This document shows, in pieces, positions 1 through 9,000 of a stretch of DNA of 46,141 bases. Source of the DNA: Hymenobacter negativus (GTDB taxonomy: Bacteria > Bacteroidota > Bacteroidia > Cytophagales > Hymenobacteraceae); NCBI RefSeq assembly GCF_016056375.1, contig NZ_JAEDAE010000015.1:1-46141 (forward strand). Reading direction: 5' to 3'. The position numbers and the translations under genes are program-made. The notes beneath the pieces are model-generated. The model was given only the letters and a program-made list of their open reading frames with translations. It searched no databases and was not told the DNA's origin. Position 1 is the first letter of the stretch; every line of letters begins with the position of its first letter.

Positions 1-2
1 TG

Positions 3-68
3 GTGGAGCAGCACGGCGGCCTGTTTGCCGGCGCGCCCGTGGTGGCGGCCCCGGTGGCCAAACCCTAA
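3..68 (+). CDS. C-terminal end of an unidentified protein (partial)
   Basis: The third forward frame is open from the window edge to a TAA at 66-68 and encodes about 21 residues, rich in Ala, Val, Pro and Gly, ending in VAAPVAKP. The other two forward frames give less protein-like sequence, and no gene starts here, so this is probably the tail of a gene entering from the left. Too little is visible to assign a family. It would converge with the minus-strand gene that ends at 126. Confidence 0.35.
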   Translation: MEQHGGLFAGAPVVAAPVAKP

Positions 69-125
69 CCACTGATTGGCCTGGATTTTTCGGATTCCAC
101 GGATTTTGTGGGCGAATTCGCGTGC

Positions 126-1034
126 CTAACGGCCGCCAAACAAGCCGCCGAGCATTCCGCCCAGGCCACCGTTCAGCAGACCGCCCAGGCCCGAGCCGCC
201 GGCGCTGGCCGGTTGCGAGTTGGGCCGCCCGCCCAGGCCGCCCAGAATGGACATCATCGAGCCCAGCCCACCGCTACCGATGGCCGAACCCTGCTGCGGC
301 ATATTGGCCGTGGCGTTGGAATTGCCACCGCCCAACAGGCCACCCAGCATGCCGCTGCCCAGCAAGCCGCCGAGCAGGCTGCCCATGCCGCTATGCGCCG
401 CCCCGCCCAGCAAGCCACCCATGCTGCCGCCCAGCAAGCCGCCGCCGGAACTGCTCTGGTCGCCGTAGCCGCTTTGATTCTGGCTGCCGCCGCTCATCAC
501 TTTCGAAATCACCATTGGAGCCACCACGCCTAGCAGGCCGGCCATAAGCGCACCCTTGGGAATGCCAACATTGGAGAGTTTATCGCCGATGCTGCTCAGG
601 AATCCGGTTTTGGCCGGGTCTTGCGGGTCGTGGGGGACGCTGGCGGCTTGGTCCACCACGGTTTCGAGGGTTTGCTTCTGCTCAGGGTTGATGCCGAGGT
701 ACTGAGACATTTTGCTAATCATGGCCTCCTCATCGTTGGCATACGAGCCATCGGCGCGAGCAAAGCTGATGAGGTCGGTGACGAGCGAGAAGCGTAAATC
801 ACTGTTCTTGAGAACGTCCAGGTTCTGCTGAATGCTCTGATTGGTGGCGTCCTGTGCAGCGGCCAGCACCTGCTGGGTAGCCCCGCCCGACAAGCCGGCC
901 TGCTGGGCCAGCGCTTGCAAAAATTGGCCTTCGGCGCCCGAGGCCTGCCGGTCGGCAGTGGCCAGGCTGGCAATGGCGCTTAGGTAAGCAGTTTTTTCTT
1001 GTTCTGAATAATTCTGGAGGAGTTGGGTATCCAT
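126..1034 (-). CDS. TerB-like domain protein with Gly/Leu/Met-rich tail
   Basis: A 302-residue protein. The N-terminal half (about residues 1-130) is helical and acidic, with the feel of a TerB/DUF533-type domain (acidic helices around FARADGSYANDEEAMI). Residues from about 160 on form a low-complexity region of repeated GGLLGG and GGMLGG units, after a hydrophobic stretch near GALMAGLLGVVAPMVI that could insert into or contact membrane. The ATG at 1034 was chosen because the open frame upstream to 1124 reads as non-coding (Arg/Pro-rich) and the TerB-like fold starts right after MDTQLL. The biochemical role of TerB-like domains is not settled; some proteins are linked to tellurite or stress resistance, which nothing here supports directly. 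The gene stands alone and runs away from the tRNAs. Confidence 0.75.
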   Translation of the reverse strand: MDTQLLQNYSEQEKTAYLSAIASLATADRQASGAEGQFLQALAQQAGLSGGATQQVLAAAQDATNQSIQQNLDVLKNSDLRFSLVTDLISFARADGSYANDEEAMISKMSQYLGINPEQKQTLETVVDQAASVPHDPQDPAKTGFLSSIGDKLSNVGIPKGALMAGLLGVVAPMVISKVMSGGSQNQSGYGDQSSSGGGLLGGSMGGLLGGAAHSGMGSLLGGLLGSGMLGGLLGGGNSNATANMPQQGSAIGSGGLGSMMSILGGLGGRPNSQPASAGGSGLGGLLNGGLGGMLGGLFGGR

Positions 1035-1231
1035 CGGATGGGGGTGTTGAGTGAGAAGTTTGTTCCAACTCCTTAACGCGGGCGCCCGGAATACGTTGCT
1101 TTCCTGCAGTGGCGCCGGCCGCACAGTTTTTTTCTGAAATCAGGCGAAAATTTCTTGCGCTGAAAATGAATTTGTTGCTTCCGGATTTAAGCCAAAAACG
1201 AAAAAATATGCGCCCAAATGCAGCGGAGGGT

Positions 1232-1262
1232 TTTGTGTTTCCAAAAAGTCCTCCCATCTTTG
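1232..1262 (+). promoter_or_regulatory. Candidate Bacteroidota promoter for the first tRNA-Val
   Basis: TTTG at 1232-1235 is followed after exactly 19 bases by CATCTTTG at 1255-1262. This fits the Bacteroidota -33/-7 pattern (TTTG and TAnnTTTG) with one mismatch in the -7 element. The predicted start would lie near 1270, about 20 bases before the mature tRNA at 1288. Assigned by pattern only. Confidence 0.5.
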
Positions 1263-1287
1263 CAATCCCAAACGGAAACAACCACAC

Positions 1288-1362
1288 GGGGGATTAGCTC
1301 AGCTGGTTCAGAGCATCTGCCTTACAAGCAGAGGGTCGTAGGTTCGAACCCTACATCCCCCA
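1288..1362 (+). tRNA. tRNA-Val (anticodon UAC)
   Basis: A complete cloverleaf. The 7-bp acceptor stem is GGGGGAT/ATCCCCC (1288-1294 with 1355-1361). The D arm carries TAGCTCAGCTGG and the T arm carries GGTTCGAACCC. The anticodon arm TCTGC-CTTACAA-GCAGA has UAC at the anticodon position, which reads GUA valine codons. The bases after the discriminator A (1362) are CAC, so the 3' CCA is not encoded and must be added after transcription, unlike the neighbouring tRNA. Confidence 0.96.
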
Positions 1363-1372
1363 CACTGATAAG

Positions 1373-1408
1373 CAGCCACTTGGATTAATATCTGAGTGGC
1401 TGTTTTCT
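1373..1408 (+). terminator. Hairpin terminator after tRNA-Val(UAC)
   Basis: CAGCCACT (1373-1380) pairs with AGTGGCTG (1395-1402) and is followed directly by TTTTCTTCT. This is a standard intrinsic terminator layout 10 bases past the tRNA. The stem core is the same as in the terminator of the second tRNA. Confidence 0.7.
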
Positions 1409-1476
1409 TCTAAAACGGCCTCCTGGTTTGCGCCGGGGCTGCTGCACCTGCTGATAGGGCGTGCAGATTTTTTAAT

Positions 1477-1554
1477 GGGAGGTTAGCTCAGTTGGTTTAG
1501 AGCGCTTGCTTCACACGCAAGAGGTCGAAGGTTCGAATCCTTTACTTCCCACCA
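1477..1554 (+). tRNA. tRNA-Val (anticodon CAC)
   Basis: A complete cloverleaf. The acceptor stem is GGGAGGT/ACTTCCC (1477-1483 with 1544-1550), with one G-U pair. The D arm is TAGCTCAGTTGG and the T arm is GGTTCGAATCC. The anticodon arm CTTGC-TTCACAC-GCAAG has CAC at the anticodon, which reads GUG valine codons. The discriminator A at 1551 is followed by an encoded CCA at 1552-1554. It is the second valine tRNA within 200 bases but differs in anticodon and much of the body, so it is not a recent copy. Confidence 0.96.
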
Positions 1555-1562
1555 GTAACACT

Positions 1563-1604
1563 AACAGCCACTCAGACGCAAGTCTGAGTGGCTGTTTTGC
1601 TTTT
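1563..1604 (+). terminator. Hairpin terminator after tRNA-Val(CAC)
   Basis: A perfect 15-bp stem (1563-1577 with 1582-1596) closed by a GCAA tetraloop, followed by a T-rich tail (TTGCTTTT). The outer stem shares CAGCCACT/AGTGGCTG with the terminator of the first tRNA. Confidence 0.8.
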
Positions 1605-1742
1605 GACGCAGCTTCGGAATGCAGTGGTTGCCAGTGGGCTATGCGCTGCTGATACAAATTTGGATGGTAACGGCATCTGCTAGCAGCAGGAGCCGGTGGG
1701 CAAGCGCGTCTTATTGCATGGCTGGAGGACGAATCAACTTTT

Positions 1743-1773
1743 TTTGTTCATTGATACTATTTCAATATATTTA
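1743..1773 (+). promoter_or_regulatory. Candidate promoter for the cytochrome peroxidase-MbnP unit
   Basis: TTTG at 1743-1746, a 19-base spacer, then TATATTTA at 1766-1773, one base off the TAnnTTTG -7 consensus of Bacteroidota. The spacing equals that of the tRNA promoter candidate upstream. The stretch is markedly AT-rich compared with its surroundings, and the gene start follows at 1810. Confidence 0.5.
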
Positions 1774-1809
1774 TATGTAAAATCGTGTTGAAGGACAGAC
1801 ATAAAGCGT

Positions 1810-2919
1810 ATGAAATCGCAGCTCTATTTATTGCTTTCGGCGCTGCTGTTCTTGCTGCTAGTGGCTGGAGCGCCGCCCAAATCGGCGCTTCCAACCGAAA
1901 TAGGGCCGTATGCGCTGAATTACCCCGCTTACTTTGGGGATGAGCTGGCCCGGTACCCCAGCAACCCTATGACGAAGGAAGGCGTGTTTTTGGGGCGCAT
2001 GCTGTTTTACGAAAAGCGGCTGTCGGGCAACAATAAGATGTCCTGTGGTACCTGCCACCAGCAAGCCCGGGCCTTTACGGATGGCAAAGCAGTCAGCCGG
2101 GGCATCGACGGCAAGGAAGGACGCCGCAGCGCCATGTCGCTGGTTAATCTGTTGTGGGTGCGCAACTTGTTCTGGGATGGGCGCGCCGCTACGCTCGAAG
2201 AACAGGCCGCCGTGCCCATCCAGGATTCGCTGGAGATGCACCAGTCGCTGGAGCAGGGCGTGGCCAAACTGCAGCGCACCAGCATCTACCCGCCGCTATT
2301 CAAGCTGGTTTTTGGCAGCGAGCAGATTACGAAGGAAAACCTGGTGAAAGCCATTGCCCAGTTCGAGCGGACGCTTATTTCCAGCAATTCGCGCTACGAC
2401 CAGTACCTGCAGGGCAAATACCAGCCCACGGGAGCCGAACTGACCGGCTCGATTTTGTTCATGACCCACCCTACGCCGGAAAACGCCCTGCGCGGCGCCA
2501 ACTGCGGCGACTGCCACGCCGGACCGAAGACCTTTATGGACTACTTCCACAACAACGGGCTGGAGGCAAACCCCAAAGACGTAGGCCGGGAAGGCGTGAC
2601 TAAGCGCTACCAGAACCGCGGCATGTTCCGCATCCCGAGCCTGCGCAACATTGCCCTCACGGCCCCTTACATGCACGACGGTCGGTTTAAGACGCTGAGC
2701 GAAGTGCTGGACCACTACAACGAGCACCTACAGCCCAGCGCCACGCTGAGCCCGCTGCTCATCGAAGCCACCAACCAGCGCGGCGGCAAAAGCCTGCTCC
2801 TGACGCCTGAAGAAAAAGAAAGCGTGCTGGCATTCCTGAACATGCTGACGGACTCGACTTTTATCACCGACCCCCGTTTTTCCGACCCCTTCGTCAAAGC
2901 CACGGCGAGCCGAAAGTAG
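1810..2919 (+). CDS. Di-heme cytochrome c peroxidase / MauG family protein, possibly MbnH-like
   Basis: A 369-residue exported protein. The first 20 or so residues form a hydrophobic signal peptide. Two c-type heme sites are visible, CGTCH at 79-83 and CGDCH at 232-236, as expected for the di-heme CCP/MauG family. The conserved FWDGRA with Trp122 fits the inter-heme tryptophan of this family, and APYMHDG around 285-291 carries a candidate Met ligand region for the second heme. Family members either reduce hydrogen peroxide or use a high-valent di-heme state to oxidise a residue of a partner protein. The next gene, 76 bases on, is an MbnP-family protein. In methanobactin loci MbnH oxidises a Trp of MbnP to kynurenine, so a protein-modifying role is the more interesting reading. 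Ordinary peroxidase function cannot be excluded. Confidence 0.88.
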   Translation: MKSQLYLLLSALLFLLLVAGAPPKSALPTEIGPYALNYPAYFGDELARYPSNPMTKEGVFLGRMLFYEKRLSGNNKMSCGTCHQQARAFTDGKAVSRGIDGKEGRRSAMSLVNLLWVRNLFWDGRAATLEEQAAVPIQDSLEMHQSLEQGVAKLQRTSIYPPLFKLVFGSEQITKENLVKAIAQFERTLISSNSRYDQYLQGKYQPTGAELTGSILFMTHPTPENALRGANCGDCHAGPKTFMDYFHNNGLEANPKDVGREGVTKRYQNRGMFRIPSLRNIALTAPYMHDGRFKTLSEVLDHYNEHLQPSATLSPLLIEATNQRGGKSLLLTPEEKESVLAFLNMLTDSTFITDPRFSDPFVKATASRK

Positions 2920-2995
2920 GAGCGCGCACGGGCCAGCCTGGGGTTGCGGGCTGGATAGGAGCGGTTTGTATTCATCTTTTTAGCGAGCAGATATC

Positions 2996-3772
2996 ATGCG
3001 ACTGATGATATGCGCGGGCTGGGCAATAGCAAGTCTGGTAGCGGCTTCGTTCCGGGTGCTGCCCCCGGACCCGCCGGCGGCACCAACGGCAGAGGTCCGC
3101 GTGCGGGTTCGGAATGTGTTTGGGGCCGAGCGGCTGCAGCTGCACCAGTCCTACACTACCCTGCCGGGCGATGTAGTCGAGCTGACCCGGTACGCCTACT
3201 ACCTAAGTAACCTGCGCCTCCAGCGCGCCGACGGGACGGAATGGCGAGAGCCGCGAAGCTGGCACCTATTGGAAGTGGACGAAGACGGCACTTCTGATTT
3301 CACGTTTGTCCTGGCGGGCGTGCCGGTAGGCGAGTACACGGCCATTGGCTTCGCCGTGGGGCTGGATAGCCTGGTGAACCACGGCCCCGACCGGGCGGGG
3401 CCGCTCAACCCGGATTTTGGCATGTTCTGGCAGTGGGAGTCTGACTATGTATTTCTTAAATGCGAGGGGTACTTCCAGAAGCCCGCCCGCGAGCTGGGGG
3501 CCTTCGTGTACCATGTGGCCCGCGACGGGTGCTACCGCCCCGTGACCCTGCCGCTGGCACCTGGCCAGCTGGTGCTCAGCGCTGGCGCGGCGAAAACCGT
3601 GGAAGTCACGGCTGATGCCCGGCAGCTTTTTGGTGGTTTTCCCAAGGCCGGGCTGACGCTGAAGCTCGCGCAGGCTGATTCAGCAGCCAGCATTATGGCC
3701 GGCCGCAACGCGGCGGGGCTGGCCGACAACTATGCCCGAATGTTTTCGGTGGGGAAGGTGCTCAGCCAATAG
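2996..3772 (+). CDS. MbnP-family putative copper-binding periplasmic protein
   Basis: A 258-residue protein with an N-terminal signal segment (residues 1-19), then a beta-rich domain. Recognisable MbnP-family features are the YAYYLSNLRL block (66-75), GFAVGLDSLVNHG (118-130), the aromatic motif MFWQWESDYVFLKCEGYF (143-160) and a later VYHVARDGCY (171-180). In characterised MbnP a tryptophan is oxidised to kynurenine by the di-heme enzyme MbnH and takes part in copper binding; Trp145 and Trp147 lie in the conserved aromatic motif and are candidates, though the exact residue cannot be assigned here. The gene directly follows a di-heme protein on the same strand, probably as one operon. No methanobactin precursor or other copper gene is visible nearby. 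The family call is from motif recognition. Confidence 0.8.
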   Translation: MRLMICAGWAIASLVAASFRVLPPDPPAAPTAEVRVRVRNVFGAERLQLHQSYTTLPGDVVELTRYAYYLSNLRLQRADGTEWREPRSWHLLEVDEDGTSDFTFVLAGVPVGEYTAIGFAVGLDSLVNHGPDRAGPLNPDFGMFWQWESDYVFLKCEGYFQKPARELGAFVYHVARDGCYRPVTLPLAPGQLVLSAGAAKTVEVTADARQLFGGFPKAGLTLKLAQADSAASIMAGRNAAGLADNYARMFSVGKVLSQ

Positions 3773-3840
3773 CGCGGGGCGCACAGCCAGCGGAGCCGCT
3801 GAGGATAAGTGGCGCCTGCCGCATCGCATCAACAATCTGT

Positions 3841-3848
3841 TACTTTTG
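3841..3848 (+). promoter_or_regulatory. -7 element upstream of the SusR-like regulator
   Basis: TACTTTTG matches TAnnTTTG exactly. It lies 37 bases before the GTG start at 3886 and so supports that start over a TTG at 3853. No good -33 TTTG is seen 19-21 bases upstream, which could mean weak or activator-dependent transcription. Confidence 0.35.
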
Positions 3849-3885
3849 GCCCTTGCACTGCCCGAATACCTGCTTGTTGTCTCCC

Positions 3886-5517
3886 GTGAAGCTCTTTTTA
3901 CTCCTGTGTGGCCTGCTCTTTGGCGTGGCTCCTGTTTATGCTGCGGTAAGCACGGGCACGACCGACAGCCTGCTAATCGAACTAAACCGGGTACTGGACC
4001 ATAAGAAGGAGTACGACTCGCAGCGCCTGAATCGCATTGCCGAGCTCACGGCCGAGTTTGCCTCGGCGGAAGCAAACGACAACGCAAAGTTTGACCTGGG
4101 GCTGCGCATTTACGATGAATACAAGGCGTTTAAGTACGATTCGGCCTTTGTGTACTGCCAGAAGGTTATTCGGCTGGCCAATCAGCTGAAGCAGCCCGAG
4201 AAAGTAGAGGTGGCTAAGCTGAAGCTGGCTTTTGTGTTGCTCTCCTCGGGCCTGTTCAAGGAAACCTTTGAAACGCTCGAGGGCATCAACCCAACGCTGC
4301 TGAAAGAGGCGGACAAGCAGAGCTTTTATTTTCTGAAAGCCCGGGCCTACAGCGACCTGGGCGATTTCAACCAGGACCAGGTATACCGGCCCACGTACTA
4401 TTCTAAAGCATTGGCCTACGCCGATACGGCCCTGCAATACGCCCGCCCCGGCTCCTACGAGTACCTGTCGGTGCAGGAGTTTCGGGCGCAGAAAACCAAC
4501 AACCTGAAAGCGGGCGCGGCCGTGTACCAGCAGATTCTGCGCCTGCCGCACCTCACGCTGCACCAGCTGGCCGTGAGCGCCAGCACCACGGCCTACCTCT
4601 ACGAGCTGGCCGGGCAGACGGATAAGGCTGTGGAGTTGCTGCTGGTGTCGGCCATCGCCGACGTGAAAACGGCCACCAAGGAAACCACGGCCATCTTCAA
4701 GCTCTCGGACTACTGCTACCGCCAGGGCGACCTGAAAAACGCCTACACCTTCATCAGGGAGGCGCGGGAAGATGCCGCGTTTTACAAAGCCCGGCAACGG
4801 CAGATTGAAATCAGCCACGTCTCATCCATCATTGAGGGACAGAAAATCAATATCATTGAAAATCAGCGCAAGTCGCTGAAAACCTACGCCATTATCATGA
4901 CGCTGCTGGCGGGCGTGGTCATTGGGTTTGCCGTTATCAGCTTCAAGCAGCTGCGGAAGGTGCGCAAGGCCGACCGGGTGATTTTTGCCACCAACCAAGA
5001 GCTACGCGAGCGCAACGAGGTGCTGCGGCAGCTGAATGGCGACCTGAACGAGGCCAACAAGATTAAGGAAGAGTACATCGGCTTCTACTTCCACAACAAC
5101 TCGCAGTACATTGACAAAATCGAAACTCTGAAGAAGCGGCTCGACGCCCTGCTGGCCAGCAAGCAGTACGCTGGCGTGCAGAAACTGGTGGATGGCGTGA
5201 ACATCAAGACCGAGCGCAACGAGCTATTGAAGGGGTTTGACACGGTGTTTCTGCGGCTGTTTCCCAACTTCATCGCGCAGTTCAACGCGCTGTTCAGTGA
5301 CGAGGAGCGGGTGAAGCTGACCGACGACCAGCTGCTGACCACGGAGCTGCGCATCTTCGCCCTCATCCGCCTCGGCATCGATGACAGTGAGCAAATCAGC
5401 CGAATGCTGGGCTACTCCATCAACACGATTTACACCTACAAGACCCGGGTGAAGAACCGCTCGTTCCTGCCGAACGAGGAATTCGAAGCGCGCATTCAGG
5501 CCATTCAGGCCGTCTGA
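3886..5517 (+). CDS. SusR-like membrane regulator (DUF6377 type): TPR-like sensor, one TM helix, LuxR-type HTH
   Basis: A 543-residue protein read from GTG at 3886, where a clean signal sequence (VKLFLLLCGLLFG...YAA) begins; a TTG at 3853 would add 11 unlikely residues. Residues about 30-320 are helical with TPR-like spacing and should lie in the periplasm. A single transmembrane helix follows at about 333-355 (AIIMTLLAGVVIGFAVISF), then a coiled coil and a C-terminal HTH (about 478-530, with DDSEQISRMLGYSINTIYTY) like the LuxR-type DNA-binding end of SusR regulators. Such proteins sense oligosaccharides in the periplasm and activate Sus genes. Its position directly before susC/susD, on the same strand but behind its own terminator, fits control of the starch locus. 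The sugar ligand is inferred from the neighbouring enzymes. Confidence 0.8.
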   Translation: MKLFLLLCGLLFGVAPVYAAVSTGTTDSLLIELNRVLDHKKEYDSQRLNRIAELTAEFASAEANDNAKFDLGLRIYDEYKAFKYDSAFVYCQKVIRLANQLKQPEKVEVAKLKLAFVLLSSGLFKETFETLEGINPTLLKEADKQSFYFLKARAYSDLGDFNQDQVYRPTYYSKALAYADTALQYARPGSYEYLSVQEFRAQKTNNLKAGAAVYQQILRLPHLTLHQLAVSASTTAYLYELAGQTDKAVELLLVSAIADVKTATKETTAIFKLSDYCYRQGDLKNAYTFIREAREDAAFYKARQRQIEISHVSSIIEGQKINIIENQRKSLKTYAIIMTLLAGVVIGFAVISFKQLRKVRKADRVIFATNQELRERNEVLRQLNGDLNEANKIKEEYIGFYFHNNSQYIDKIETLKKRLDALLASKQYAGVQKLVDGVNIKTERNELLKGFDTVFLRLFPNFIAQFNALFSDEERVKLTDDQLLTTELRIFALIRLGIDDSEQISRMLGYSINTIYTYKTRVKNRSFLPNEEFEARIQAIQAV

Positions 5518-5713
5518 AAAGTGAGGCTTTTGCTCAGCGGCTGTAGCCAAGCAGCACCTGATTTATGATGAGGTGAGTAAGCGCACACCGGAGCGAAGCG
5601 AGCAAAAATTATAGCTCGAGGTGGGGCTGCGATGGAGGCTCGGAGATGGTGATGGACAATAAGAGCGACTGCTTTAGCGGGGTGTAAATAAGCTGAACTT
5701 TGGCGGCTGTTTT

Positions 5714-5737
5714 AAGAGGCTAAGGCCTCTTTTTTTG
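5714..5737 (+). terminator. Intrinsic terminator after the SusR-like gene
   Basis: AAGAGGC (5714-5720) pairs with GCCTCTT (5725-5731) around a TAAG loop, followed by an unbroken run of T. It separates the regulator transcript from the susC operon. Confidence 0.75.
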
Positions 5738-5865
5738 TATGAAATGGAAGGCGAAACGGCTATACACGGTCAATATTTTAAGAGGTATTATTTGGGGTAA
5801 TGAATTGTATGTGAAAGGGTAAACGGTGTGGGAGGTTAATATTTTTCATACTGTGGTTTGACAAG

Positions 5866-5896
5866 TTTCGGTGGGGTAGGGGTAACTCTAGTTTTG
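5866..5896 (+). promoter_or_regulatory. Candidate promoter of the susCD starch operon
   Basis: TAGTTTTG at 5889-5896 is an exact TAnnTTTG -7 element. A TTTC at 5866-5869 lies 19 bases upstream as a near-match to the -33 TTTG; a perfect TTTG at 5857-5860 has a 28-base gap and is less likely. An imperfect -33 is what one would expect of a promoter needing an activator such as the upstream regulator, but that is inference. Confidence 0.45.
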
Positions 5897-6048
5897 CCCG
5901 GCAAGCTCCCCCAAACGATTGTCGAAAATGGCTGGAACCGCTGACTCGGTTCGTGGCTCGGCGGGGGAGGGCCGCGCTGCCATCGGCTGATTTATTGCCC
6001 GGCAGCGGGCCGCCGGCACTACGATTAGCCACCATTAAACTCCCACCC

Positions 6049-9000
6049 ATGCTGCACCCGTTACCTCCTCTGCTTACTGCCCGCTTGCTGCGAAAGTCGC
6101 TGCTGACTTCAGCGCTGGGCGCTTTCGTTATGAACGCCGCGCTGGCGTACCCGGCGGCCCTGGCGACGCCACTGGCCGGCGCGGAAATGCTGGCCGGCGG
6201 CACCATCACCGGCCGCGTGGTGGATGCCAAGGGCGAAGGCATTCCGGGCGTCACCGTGATTGTGGAGGGCACCACGCTGGGCTCCTCAACCGATGCGGCC
6301 GGGGTCTTCAGTATTGCCAACGTGCCCGCCGGGCCGCACACGCTGGTTTACTCGTCCATCGGGCTGAACTCGGTGCGTGTGCCAGTGACCGTGAGCGAAG
6401 GCCAGACCATTCAGCTAGCCGCCACGGCCCTGAGCGAGAATGCTACTGCCTTGAGCGAGGCGGTGGTGGTGGGCTACGGCACCACCCGCCGCCAGGACGT
6501 AACCGGCGCCGTAACCACCGTGACCACCAAAGACTTCGTGCAAGGCCAGGTGACTTCACCCGAGCAGCTGGTGCAGGGCAAGGTGGCCGGCGTGCAGATT
6601 ACGACCGGCGGCGGCGCACCCGGCGAGGCCAGCGTGATTCGCATTCGCGGGGGCTCGTCGCTGAATGCCAGCAACGACCCGCTCATCGTCATCGACGGGG
6701 TGCCGGTTGACAACCAGGGTATTAGCGGGGCGGGCAACCCGCTGTCGCTGGTGAATCCGCAGGATATTGAGAGTTTCACGGTGCTCAAGGATGCTTCGGC
6801 GACGGCCATTTATGGCTCGCGGGCATCGAATGGCGTCATCCTCATCACCACCAAGAAAGGGGTGGAAGGGGAGAAGATGCATGTGAATATCAGCTCGCAG
6901 GTGTCGCGGGCCACGAACTATGGCAAGGTGGACGTACTGAGCGCCGACGCTTACCGCACGCTGTTTGCCCAGGCCAAGCTCAACGGCAGTATTCCGGCTT
7001 CGACGCCCTCTTACCTGGGCACGGCCAATACCGACTGGCAGGACGCCATCTATAAAACGGCCTGGACCACGGACAATAGCGTGAGCCTGAGCGGCAGCGC
7101 CAAGCACATGCCCTACCGCATTTCGGTGGGCTACCTCGACCAGGACGGCACCCTGAAAACCGGCAACCTGAAGCGGAACTCGGCCTCGCTGGGCCTGTCG
7201 CCGCGCCTGTTCGATAACCACTTGCGCATCGATGTGAACGCGAAAGGCACCTGGGCCGACTACCGTTTTGCCGACCAGGGCGCCATTGGCGGCGCGGCGC
7301 GCTTCGACCCCACGCAGCCGATTTACGACAGCAGCCCGAACGGCTTCAATGGCTATTTCGAATGGAAAGCTGGCGCGATTCCGAACGATTTGAGCGACCG
7401 CAACCCCGTGGCGCGCCTCAACGACAAGCGCGACAGGAGCACGGTGCTGCGCAGCATCGGCAACGTGCAGTTCGACTACAAGCTGCACTTCCTGCCCGAC
7501 CTGCACGCCAACCTAAACCTGGGCTACGACCTCTCGCGCAGCAACGGCACGGTGTTTATTCCGGCGGCTTCGTCGTTGGCATTCAGTACCATGGGTCAGA
7601 ATACTTCCTACCGCCAAGAGAAGAACAACAAGCTGCTGGAAGCCTACCTCAACTACAGCAAACAGCTTGGCGACCACCACGTGGAGGCGCTGGCGGGCTA
7701 CTCGTACCAGGATTTCTACACCTACTCGCCGTTCCGCTTTGGTTACAAGGCCGATGGCTCGCGGGTGAATCCGCTGTTGCCGGCCGAAAACCCCTTCAAG
7801 ACGCAGTACACGCTGCTGTCGTACTACGGCCGCGTCAACTACAATTTCCGCGACCGGTACCTGTTCACGGGCACGGTGCGAGCCGACGGCTCGTCGCACT
7901 TCCGCAACCCGTGGGGGTATTTCCCGGCGGCTTCGGTGGCCTGGCGCATCAACCAGCAGAGCTTCCTGAAGGATTCCCGCACGGTTTCGGACCTGAAGCT
8001 GCGCGTGAGCTTCGGCCGCACGGGCCAGCAGGACATCACCAGCGTGGCCGGCGACTACCCGTACCTGGCCAAGTACAGCCTCAGCTCGCCGTCGGTCAGC
8101 CAGATTTTTGGCACCGATACCATTCGCACCCTCAAGCCAGCCGCCTACGACGCCAACCTGAAATGGGAGCAGACCGATACGTATGACGCAGGCCTGGACT
8201 TCGGCTTCCTGAACAACCGCTTCACCGGTTCGGTGGACGTGTACCTGCGCAAAACCAGCGACCTGCTGGCCGTGGTGCCCATCCGGGCCGGCACCAACCT
8301 CTCCAACACGGTGCTCACCAATATCGGCAACCTCGAAAACCGCGGCGTGGAGCTGGCCCTGAACTACAACGTGCTGCAAGGCGAGCGCCTGAACTGGTCG
8401 GTGAATTTCAACGCCACCGTGAACCGGGGCAAGATTACCAAGCTGCTGCTGGCCGAAGACCCCAACTACCTGGGCACGCCCACGGGCAACGTCGGCAACT
8501 TCCAGTTTGTGCAGGTGAATGCCGTGGGCTACGCGCCCAACACTTTCTTCCTGTACCAGCAGAAGTACGAGAACGGCAAGCCGCTGCAGGACCTCTCCTC
8601 CAGCACCAGCACGGTGCAGTACGTGGACCAGAACGGCGACGGCCAAATCAACGACCGCGACAAGGTGTACGGCAAGAACCCCGCGCCCAGCGCCATTTTC
8701 GGGTTCGGCTCGAACCTGAGCTACGGCAAGGCCAGCTTTGCCTTCACGGTGCGCTCCAACGTGGGCGGCTACATCTACAACAACGTGGCCGCGGGCCAGA
8801 ACAACTACTACGGCCTGAATACCACGCACAACTACAACTCGAACGTGGTGCCCGCCATCTACAACACGGGCTTTGCTAACGGGCAGCCCTACAGCGACAT
8901 CAACCTGGAAAGCGCCTCTTTCGTGCGCCTGCAAAACGTGACGCTGGGCTACGATTTCGGCAGCCTGCTGCGCGCCGGCACCACCCTGCGCCTGAGCCTG

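Larger units (their letters stand above)
5518..6048 (+). other. Long non-coding leader region before susC
   Basis: About 530 bases between the regulator and the susC ATG. It holds the regulator terminator (5714-5737) and a promoter candidate (5866-5896), listed separately. The part around 5740-5850 is AT-rich and has no convincing reading frame. The distance from promoter candidate to ATG (about 150 bases) leaves a long 5' leader. No known riboswitch fold was recognised. Confidence 0.6.

Noticed and set aside
126..1034. Tellurite resistance
   Set aside because: TerB-like domains occur in many contexts, and no other ter gene is present.
5738..6048. Riboswitch or other structured leader before susC
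   Set aside because: I looked for known conserved cores and found none; only the promoter candidate can be supported.
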